Source: an uncultured Caulobacterales bacterium | Lineage (GTDB): Bacteria; Pseudomonadota; Alphaproteobacteria; Caulobacterales; Caulobacteraceae | DNA: 5,240 bases | Direction: 5' to 3' | NCBI GenBank assembly: GCA_903903715.1 | Contig: CAIUZX010000497.1 | Coordinates: forward strand, 1-5,240 | The notes under the pieces: model-generated | What the model was told of the DNA's origin: nothing | The model's database searches: none | Seen by the model: the letters and a program-made list of their open reading frames with translations, nothing else | Shown here: positions 1 through 4,794 of the stretch, piece after piece | Numbering within the stretch: position 1 is the first letter of the stretch | Layout: every line of letters starts with the position of its first letter | Position numbers and translations under genes: made by a program

Positions 1-1587
1 CATCAGCAGCGCTTCATGCTCGCGGGCGAGGCGGCGAATCAGGTCCTCGTCCAGGGGCTTTGCGAATCGGGCGTCTGCGACCGTCGTAGTGAGGCCCATG
101 GCGCCCAGCTTGTCTGCGGCGGCGAGGCACGCCGTCAGTCGCGCGCCGAAGGACAAGAGCGCCACGCTTGAGCCCTCCCGCACCACCCGGCCGCGGCCGA
201 TCTCCAGCGGCGCCGGGACGGACGGGATGGCGACGCCGGTCCCCTCGCCGCGGGGATAGCGGACGGAGCTTGGGCCGTCGTCGAGCAGGGCTTGCGTCGC
301 CACCATGCGGGCGAGCTCGGCCTCATCCGCGGCGGCCATCACCACGAAGCCCGGCAGGGCGCCGAGATAGCCGATATCGAAAGACCCGGCGTGGGTGGCC
401 CCGTCCGCGCCGACGAGGCCCGCCCGGTCGAGGGCGAAGCGCACCGGCAGCTTCTGGATCGCCACATCATGTACGACCTGGTCATAGCCGCGCTGCAGGA
501 AGGTCGAATAGATGGCGCAGAACGGCCGATAGCCGTCGGCGGCGAGACCTGCGGCGAAGGTCACCGCATGCTGCTCGGCGATGCCGACGTCGAACATCCG
601 CTCCGGAAAGCGGCGACCGAAGATGTCGAGCCCTGTGCCTGCCGGCATGGCCGCCGTCACGCCGATGATCTTCGGGTCGGTCTCGGCGAGCTGCGTCAGG
701 GTCTGGCCGAACACGGTCTGATAGGCGGGCGGACCCTCTTTGGATTTATCCTGCACGCCGGTCATGACATTGAAGCGGGCGACGCCGTGATAGCGGTCGG
801 CGGAATGCTCGGCGGGGGCGTAGCCCTTGCCCTTGCAGGTCTTCACATGCACCAGCACGGGCCGGTCCTCGATCCCGTGGGCGTGGCGCAGTGCTGGTAG
901 GAGCGCCTCGAGATCATGCCCGTCGACGGGGCCGACATAGTCAAAGCCCATCGCCTCGAACATCGGCGCGACAGCCTTGCCACCGGCGAGTTCGCAAAGA
1001 TGTACGCTGAGGGCGCCCACAGGCGGGGCGATGGACATCTCGTTGTCGTTGAGCACGACGGTGAGCTGACCGGTCGTCTCGGAAGCGGCGTTCATCGCCT
1101 CATAGGCCATGCCCGCGCCGATGGAGCCGTCGCCGATCACTGCGACGATGCGATGCCTGGCGCCGCTCTGGTCCCGCGCCACGGCGAAACCCAGCGCCGC
1201 AGAGATCGACGTCGCCGCATGGGCCGCGCCGAAGGGGTCAAACGCGCTTTCCGACCGGCGGGTGAAGCCGGATAGGCCCCCGCCCTGACGAAGCGTGCGC
1301 ATGCGCTCACGGCGCCCGGTGAGGATCTTGTGCGGATAGGCCTGATGGCCGACGTCCCAGATGAGAATGTCGTCCGGCGTATCGAAGACGTGATGTAGCG
1401 CGACGGTCAGTTCGACGACGCCAAGGCCTGCGCCCAGATGCCCGCCGGTTTGGCTGACCACGTCGATCAGTTCGCCCCGCACCTCGTCCGCCAGATCCTG
1501 AAGGCAATTGTCCGGCAATCGCCGAAGGTCGACGGGAGAGCGGATGCTGTCGAGCAGCCAGCGAGTGGGAGGGGCGACGCCATTCAT
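1..1587 (-). CDS. dxs: 1-deoxy-D-xylulose-5-phosphate synthase, 3' end outside window
   Basis: Cytosolic, thiamine-diphosphate-dependent enzyme (EC 2.2.1.7) that joins pyruvate and glyceraldehyde 3-phosphate to DXP, the entry step of the MEP isoprenoid pathway. An uninterrupted frame of 529 codons runs off the left edge; by comparison with E. coli Dxs (620 residues, from memory) about 60-80 C-terminal residues are missing. Visible motifs: GGHLGAG with H50, VGHQAYPHK (79-87), the ThDP/Mg motif GDGS (152-155) ending in LNDN (N182), the proton-relay Glu in IAEQHA (E338), Y360 and R366, GADGATH (D395, H399) and RYPRGEG (R446). These match E. coli H49, D152, N181, E370, Y392, R398, D427, H431 and R478. 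The usual HSSTS motif reads HAATS (123-127). The loop after VGALS (190-194) is about 33 residues shorter than usual. The start ATG has AAAGGAGA at 1593-1600, 5 nt upstream. It follows bchC by 46 bp with no promoter seen, so co-transcription is likely. Confidence 0.96.
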   Translation of the reverse strand, partial: MNGVAPPTRWLLDSIRSPVDLRRLPDNCLQDLADEVRGELIDVVSQTGGHLGAGLGVVELTVALHHVFDTPDDILIWDVGHQAYPHKILTGRRERMRTLRQGGGLSGFTRRSESAFDPFGAAHAATSISAALGFAVARDQSGARHRIVAVIGDGSIGAGMAYEAMNAASETTGQLTVVLNDNEMSIAPPVGALSVHLCELAGGKAVAPMFEAMGFDYVGPVDGHDLEALLPALRHAHGIEDRPVLVHVKTCKGKGYAPAEHSADRYHGVARFNVMTGVQDKSKEGPPAYQTVFGQTLTQLAETDPKIIGVTAAMPAGTGLDIFGRRFPERMFDVGIAEQHAVTFAAGLAADGYRPFCAIYSTFLQRGYDQVVHDVAIQKLPVRFALDRAGLVGADGATHAGSFDIGYLGALPGFVVMAAADEAELARMVATQALLDDGPSSVRYPRGEGTGVAIPSVPAPLEIGRGRVVREGSSVALLSFGARLTACLAAADKLGAMGLTTTVADARFAKPLDEDLIRRLAREHEALLM

Positions 1588-1592
1588 GACCG

Positions 1593-1600
1593 TCTCCTTT
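1593..1600 (-). promoter_or_regulatory. dxs ribosome binding site
   Basis: On the minus strand this reads AAAGGAGA, 5 nt before the dxs ATG (1585-1587). It is the strongest Shine-Dalgarno match among the minus-strand genes here and fixes the start. A second ATG at 1581-1583 is out of frame. Confidence 0.8.
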
Positions 1601-1633
1601 GGCTATCGGCGGGCCTGATCGGGCGGCGCGCGC

Positions 1634-2572
1634 TCACGCCCCGCTCCAGTCCAGGACAAGCTTGAGGCAGGTCTGGTCCGTGAAGGCAGTGCGGTAGGCG
1701 GCTGCAGCGTCCCCGGGCGCGGCGCGGTGGGTGATCAGGCCGTCGAGGGGAAGGCGCCCGTCCTCGATCATCTTAAGCGTCGCCGTCAGATCGTCGGGCC
1801 GCCATTCCGCCGCCACGCGAATGCGCGCCTCGCGCATGAAGGCGGGGGGAAAGGTGAAGGACAGGGGCTGGTCGTAGAAGCCCGCCAGCACGATCTCCCC
1901 GCCCCTGGCGATACGGCCGATCAGGGTGTCGAGCAACCTCGAGTCGCCGCTGGCGTCGTAGATGGCGCGATAGTCGCGGCGCTCGTCCGCCGCCGGGTCC
2001 TGCACAACATAGCCCTTGGCGCCGTCCCGCCGGACGGAGTTGGTCTCCCACACCACAGGCGCAGGCGCGCCCATGCCGACGGCGATGCGGGCGAGGAGGC
2101 GCCCCAGCACCCCGTGCCCCACGATCAGGTCGGGGGGCGTGCCGTCTCCCGACGCGATGGCGTGCATGGCGGTGGCGGCGAGCGCGATGAGCACCCCCTG
2201 CTCCGCGAGGCCGGTGGAGATGCGGGCGATGCGGGCGCTGGGGGCGACGAGGCGCCTCGCGGAGCCGCCGAACAGGCCCCGCGCACCGATGAAGCCATTG
2301 GAGCCCGGCACGAACACGGTCTCGCCAAGTCGGTCGGCCACGTTCTTGCCCGCCGCGATCACCCGCCCGACGGACTCATAGCCCGGCACCAGCGGGTAAC
2401 CGAGGCCCGGAAACGGGGGCATCTTGCCGGTCCAAAGAAGCTTTTCAGTGCCCGTGGAAATGCCGCTGAAGTCGACCTCGACCACGAGATCGTCGTCAGT
2501 CGCGTCGATCAGGCCCATGGACTTGAGGGAGATCTTTTCGGGCTCTTCAAGGACGACCGCCAGAGTTTCCAT
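1634..2572 (-). CDS. bchC: Bacteriochlorophyllide a dehydrogenase (3-hydroxyethyl to 3-acetyl)
   Basis: BchC (EC 1.1.1.396) oxidises the C3 1-hydroxyethyl group of the bacteriochlorophyllide ring to acetyl, a late step of bacteriochlorophyll a synthesis. The 312-residue protein has the family's usual length and METxAV-type N terminus. The N-terminal catalytic domain contains SGISTGTEKLLWTG (36-49) and PGYESVG (63-69). A nucleotide-binding segment VGHGVLGRLLARIA (151-164) opens the Rossmann half, followed by DASGD (206-210) and the glycine-rich turn ARGGEIVLAGFY (222-233). It belongs to the medium-chain dehydrogenase fold but lacks the zinc site: the only cysteine is C302 and the usual GHE is GYE. 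The frame is open to an ATG at 2629, but that codon lies in the promoter, upstream of the predicted transcript start; the ATG at 2570-2572 has GAGGG 5 nt upstream and fits known BchC N termini. Transcription can come from its own promoter and by readthrough from crtEF. Confidence 0.95.
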   Translation of the reverse strand: METLAVVLEEPEKISLKSMGLIDATDDDLVVEVDFSGISTGTEKLLWTGKMPPFPGLGYPLVPGYESVGRVIAAGKNVADRLGETVFVPGSNGFIGARGLFGGSARRLVAPSARIARISTGLAEQGVLIALAATAMHAIASGDGTPPDLIVGHGVLGRLLARIAVGMGAPAPVVWETNSVRRDGAKGYVVQDPAADERRDYRAIYDASGDSRLLDTLIGRIARGGEIVLAGFYDQPLSFTFPPAFMREARIRVAAEWRPDDLTATLKMIEDGRLPLDGLITHRAAPGDAAAAYRTAFTDQTCLKLVLDWSGA

Positions 2573-2623
2573 GATCGCCCTCGAAAAGGTCAGGTCGTGA
2601 ATGGAGCGGTACGACCTGATATG

Positions 2624-2641
2624 TGTCACTTTAATTAGACA
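2624..2641. promoter_or_regulatory. PpsR/CrtJ-type operator, bchC promoter, intact palindrome
   Basis: TGTC-N10-GACA, a full match to the TGT-N12-ACA consensus of the aerobic photosynthesis repressor PpsR (CrtJ). It covers the predicted bchC -10 element. Identification is by motif, spacing and gene context; no ppsR gene lies in this window. Confidence 0.8.
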
Positions 2642-2655
2642 CTTAAATTTGTCAA
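2628..2655 (-). promoter_or_regulatory. Predicted sigma70-type promoter for bchC
   Basis: On the minus strand a perfect -35 TTGACA (2650-2655) is followed, after 16 bp, by TAAAGT (2628-2633), a 4/6 match to the -10 consensus. This predicts a transcript start near 2621 and a leader of about 49 nt before the ATG at 2572. The -10 lies inside the intact PpsR-type palindrome and the -35 touches the half-conserved one, the arrangement expected for repression by promoter occlusion. The region is much richer in A+T than the flanking genes. Confidence 0.7.
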
Positions 2656-2659
2656 ATTT
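2645..2659. repeat. Perfect 15-bp palindrome over the bchC -35 element
   Basis: AAATTTG-T-CAAATTT has two 7-bp arms around a single central base, centred on 2652. It contains the -35 hexamer (2650-2655). It is too A+T-rich and lacks a loop, so it is not a terminator; an operator is more plausible. No specific regulator can be named. Confidence 0.6.
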
Positions 2660-2667
2660 GATTGTCG
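2650..2667. promoter_or_regulatory. Degenerate second PpsR/CrtJ half-operator, bchC promoter
   Basis: Exactly 8 bp after the intact palindrome comes a second TGTC, in phase with the 8-bp-spaced paired sites described for bchC promoters in purple bacteria. Its partner, expected as GACA at 2664-2667, reads GTCG, so only one half is conserved. The TGTC half overlaps the -35 TTGACA on the minus strand. It may act as a weak cooperative site or not at all. Confidence 0.45.
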
Positions 2668-2668
2668 G

Positions 2669-3790
2669 TCAGCTCGCGACCAGCACGCCGAAGGGCAGGA
2701 GGGCGGAGGTCCAGCGGAAGCGGACGGTCGCAAACCCCGCCTCCCGCAGCATGGCCGTCAGCCTTTGGGGCGACCGGACCCGGCCGTGGCCCATGGCCAG
2801 CAGATAGAAGGCGAAATAGACGTCCGCCACCTTGTCCTTGCCGCGGACGTCGGCCATCGGCTCGGCCACCATCAGCGCGCCGCCATTCGGCAAAGCGGCG
2901 CGGATCGACTTGAAGAGCTGCAGCACCACCGCGTCGTCATGATCATGCGCGATGCGGATCAGGCTGATCAGATCGGCGCACGTGGGCAGGGGATCGCGGC
3001 TGAAGTCTCCGTCATAGGCGAGCGCGCGCTCCCCCAGCCCCGCCGCCGCCAGTCGCGCCCGCGCCCGTTCCGCCACCGCCGGCAGGTCGAACAGGCGAAG
3101 CTGCAGGTGCGGCGCCCGCGCGCCTGCGGCGATCAGGAAGACCCCCTCCCCGCCGCCGACGTCCATCAGGACCTTCCTGCCCTCAAGGGGGGCGACGTCC
3201 AGAATGTCGGCGACATAGGCGGGCAGCGAGTCCGCCATAAGGGCGGAGTAGCGGGTCGCAGGATCGCTGGCGACGGCCGACGGGGCTTCCGCCCGCGCAT
3301 AGGGCCAATAGGCGGCGAGCTCTCCCCCGCCCCCGCCCCTGCGCAAAAGGCTAAGCGGGTCGGCCATGTCGGCGTAGAAATAGCGGTGATGGGCGATCAT
3401 CTCGCGCAGGCCCGGATTGCCGAGCAGCGCCGCGCCCCTCGGGCCGGGCATATAGGCGCCGCCGCTAGCGTCGCTGATCAGATCGAGCGCGACGCCCGCC
3501 CGCAAAAGCCGGTCCGTCGCATCCTCCGGCGCCCCCAGCGCGACTTTGACCTCCGCGAGGGTCATGGGCCGCTCGCTGAGCAACTCCAGCAACTTCGTCT
3601 CCACCACCGTCGCCAGGACCTGAGAATAGACAAAGCCCGCCGTCAGATCGAACAGGGCCCGCGCCTCTCCGGTCGCGATCGAACGAAACGGCGCGAACCG
3701 TGCGGCGAAGCGGTGGAATCTCGGGTCGGACAAGAGCCGGTTGCGCCAGGTAAGCCAGAAACGGCGACGGCGGACCGAAGGGCTCGTCAT
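2669..3790 (-). CDS. crtF: Acyclic carotenoid 1-O-methyltransferase (demethylspheroidene O-methyltransferase)
   Basis: CrtF (EC 2.1.1.210) uses S-adenosylmethionine to methylate the tertiary C1 hydroxyl of acyclic carotenoids, giving methoxy products such as spheroidene or, when both ends are treated, spirilloxanthin. The 373-residue protein is close to the usual CrtF length. The N-terminal helical part carries WRNRLLSDPRF (16-26) and ARALFDLTAGFVYSQVL (43-59), typical of CrtF, followed by a dimerisation winged-helix-like segment. The methyltransferase half has motif I DVGGGEG (210-216), the acidic FDLPAV (234-239), GDF (261-263), RIAHDHDD (279-286, around the position of the catalytic His of plant-type O-methyltransferases) and the closing LLAMGHGR region (330-337). 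A run of five glycines (152-156) marks a flexible spot. The ATG has GGAAAGA 6 nt upstream and starts 20 bp after the crtE stop, so the two genes are almost certainly co-transcribed. Confidence 0.94.
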   Translation of the reverse strand: MTSPSVRRRRFWLTWRNRLLSDPRFHRFAARFAPFRSIATGEARALFDLTAGFVYSQVLATVVETKLLELLSERPMTLAEVKVALGAPEDATDRLLRAGVALDLISDASGGAYMPGPRGAALLGNPGLREMIAHHRYFYADMADPLSLLRRGGGGGELAAYWPYARAEAPSAVASDPATRYSALMADSLPAYVADILDVAPLEGRKVLMDVGGGEGVFLIAAGARAPHLQLRLFDLPAVAERARARLAAAGLGERALAYDGDFSRDPLPTCADLISLIRIAHDHDDAVVLQLFKSIRAALPNGGALMVAEPMADVRGKDKVADVYFAFYLLAMGHGRVRSPQRLTAMLREAGFATVRFRWTSALLPFGVLVAS

Positions 3791-3810
3791 GCTGCGTCTT
3801 TCCGAAAGGG

Positions 3811-4695
3811 TCAGGCGGCGCTGCGGCTAAACTGCTTGGGCGTAAGCCGCACTGCCTGGGCCTGCACGATCTCTCTGAGGCCCGACGCGCCCGCGCAGTC
3901 GGGAATGGACGCTACCGCCTGATCGACCAGCCCACGGAGGTGTTCATAGGCGCCCCGCAGACCGAGACTGGCGACAAGGCTCGGCCGGCTGAGGGCGACG
4001 TCGCGCCCGGTCGGCTTGCCGCCCTCGTCTGCGTCGGCGACGGCGTCGAGGAGATCGTCCGCCGCCTGGTAGGCCGCGCCCAAAGCGTCACCCAGAGCGG
4101 TCCACGGCGCAGGCGACTGGCCCGCCGCAATGGCGCCCGCCCGGGTCGCGGCGACGAACAGCGCGCCGGTCTTCATCTGATGATAGAGGGAGACGTCCAC
4201 CTCAGTCTCGCTCTCCCAGGCCTGACCAGATACGATCCCGCGCGGCAGACCAACCCCCTGCACCAGCGTGCGGATGAGGGGCGCCAGGCGCTGCGGCGCC
4301 GTCGCGCAGCCCTGCGCCAGGGCGTCGAAGGCCAGCACAATCAGGGCGTCTCCCGCCAGCACGGCCCTGGGCTCTCCGAACGTCAGATGGACCGACGGCT
4401 TGCCCCGGCGGGTGTCGGCGTCGTCGAAGCAAGGCAGGTCGTCATGCACGAGGGAGGCGCAATGCATCAGCTCGACCGCCGCCGCCGCCGCATTGGCGAC
4501 CCCCGGCTGATCATCGCCGCACGCCTCAGCCACGGCGAGACAGAGGGAGGGTCGCACCCGCGCTCCGCCGGGGAACACCGCATAGCGCACCGCCGCCGCG
4601 AGCCCGGGCGGCGTTCCGTCGCCTTCGACTCGTGCGATCAGGGCTTCGAGGGCTGTTTCGATGCGCGCCTGTGACGACATGGCCTTTGACGACAT
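3811..4695 (-). CDS. crtE: Geranylgeranyl diphosphate synthase
   Basis: CrtE (EC 2.5.1.29) adds isopentenyl diphosphate units to allylic diphosphates to make C20 geranylgeranyl diphosphate, precursor of phytoene and of the bacteriochlorophyll esterifying alcohol. From the start chosen here it has 294 residues, near the usual size of about 290. Visible motifs: PGGARVRP (42-49), the first Asp-rich motif DDLPCFD (85-91), RRGKPS (96-101), SGQ (156-158), KTG (175-177) and the second Asp-rich motif DDLLD (213-217) followed by GGKPTGRD. The frame is open up to an ATG at 4755, but that codon lies upstream of the predicted transcript start. The ATG at 4693-4695 has GGAG 9 nt upstream (4705-4708). A further ATG at 4680 matches the usual family N terminus (MxxxxRIE) but has a poorly placed ribosome site. 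It leads the crtE-crtF-bchC unit and diverges from crtD. Confidence 0.95.
   Translation of the reverse strand: MSSKAMSSQARIETALEALIARVEGDGTPPGLAAAVRYAVFPGGARVRPSLCLAVAEACGDDQPGVANAAAAAVELMHCASLVHDDLPCFDDADTRRGKPSVHLTFGEPRAVLAGDALIVLAFDALAQGCATAPQRLAPLIRTLVQGVGLPRGIVSGQAWESETEVDVSLYHQMKTGALFVAATRAGAIAAGQSPAPWTALGDALGAAYQAADDLLDAVADADEGGKPTGRDVALSRPSLVASLGLRGAYEHLRGLVDQAVASIPDCAGASGLREIVQAQAVRLTPKQFSRSAA
4666..4695 (-). repeat. Tandem 15-bp duplication at the crtE start codon
   Basis: Two adjacent 15-nt units (minus strand, 4695-4681 and 4680-4666), ATGTCGTCAAAGGCC and ATGTCGTCACAGGCG, agree at 13 of 15 positions. They encode MSSKA and MSSQA. The result is two in-frame start codons five codons apart; only the first has a well-spaced GGAG. 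Confidence 0.85.
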
Positions 4696-4736
4696 GGCCC
4701 GACACTCCTGATCACCGGCGCGCGACATGACGCTGG

Positions 4737-4754
4737 TGTCCAACAAGTTAGACA
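4737..4754. promoter_or_regulatory. PpsR/CrtJ-type operator, crtD-crtE control region, intact palindrome
   Basis: TGTC-N10-GACA, a full match to TGT-N12-ACA. It overlaps the predicted crtE -10 and sits where one repressor could also affect the divergent crtD transcript. Confidence 0.82.
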
Positions 4755-4774
4755 TATGATACCGTCCATATCAA
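4747..4774 (-). promoter_or_regulatory. Predicted sigma70-type promoter for crtE-crtF
   Basis: On the minus strand TTGATA (4769-4774, 5/6 match to the -35 consensus) is followed after 16 bp by TCTAAC (4747-4752, 4/6 match to the -10). The transcript start would be near 4740, giving a leader of about 45 nt before the ATG at 4695. The spacing and the overlap with both PpsR-type boxes copy the bchC promoter. Confidence 0.55.
4755..4760 (+). promoter_or_regulatory. Possible -10 element for crtD
   Basis: TATGAT is a 5/6 match to the -10 consensus on the plus strand and sits in the 8-bp spacer between the two PpsR-type boxes. No good -35 lies 16-18 bp upstream, so this is only a candidate. A transcript start near 4767 would leave a leader of about 28 nt. 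Confidence 0.3.
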
Positions 4775-4780
4775 TAGACA
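4763..4780. promoter_or_regulatory. PpsR/CrtJ-type operator, crtD-crtE control region, near-perfect second palindrome
   Basis: CGTC-N10-GACA begins exactly 8 bp after the first palindrome ends and differs from the TGTC-N10-GACA pattern at one base. The pair with 8-bp spacing is the known cooperative arrangement for PpsR/CrtJ. It covers the predicted crtE -35 and ends 14 bp before the crtD ATG. Confidence 0.75.
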
Positions 4781-4784
4781 GTTT

Positions 4785-4792
4785 GGGAGGGG
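4785..4792 (+). promoter_or_regulatory. crtD ribosome binding site
   Basis: GGGAGGGG, with core GGAGG at 4786-4790, lies 4 nt before the ATG at 4795 and supports that start. Confidence 0.75.
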
Positions 4793-4794
4793 TC

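Noticed and set aside
292..1275. Plus-strand open frames opposite dxs (292-900 and 916-1275)
   Set aside because: They are antisense shadows of the 529-codon Dxs frame, which carries all the family motifs.
1608..1630. GC-rich partial dyad in the bchC-dxs gap as a terminator
   Set aside because: The GCCTGATCGGGC-type symmetry is short and imperfect and no T run follows on the minus strand.
2573..2629. Start of bchC at the upstream ATG (2629)
   Set aside because: The added 19 residues would be encoded within the predicted -10 and PpsR-type operator, and BchC proteins begin at the METxAV segment encoded from 2572.
1727..2638. A 303-codon open frame on the plus strand opposite bchC
   Set aside because: The His/Arg/Gly-rich translation shows no domain, and the frame lies opposite a clear BchC and runs through the bchC promoter.
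3333..3347. C-rich run (glycine codons of crtF) as a frameshift site
   Set aside because: The CrtF frame is intact on both sides with recognisable motifs, so the run simply encodes five glycines.
2765..3922. A 385-codon open frame on the plus strand opposite crtF and the end of crtE
   Set aside because: It is antisense to a well-supported CrtF/CrtE pair, has low-complexity Arg/Gly/His/Ala-rich sequence and no recognisable motif. Long antisense frames are expected in GC-rich coding DNA.
4696..4755. Start of crtE at the ATGs at 4755 or 4728
   Set aside because: The first lies upstream of the predicted transcript start and at the edge of the PpsR-type box; the second has no ribosome binding site. 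GGAG is correctly spaced only for 4695.
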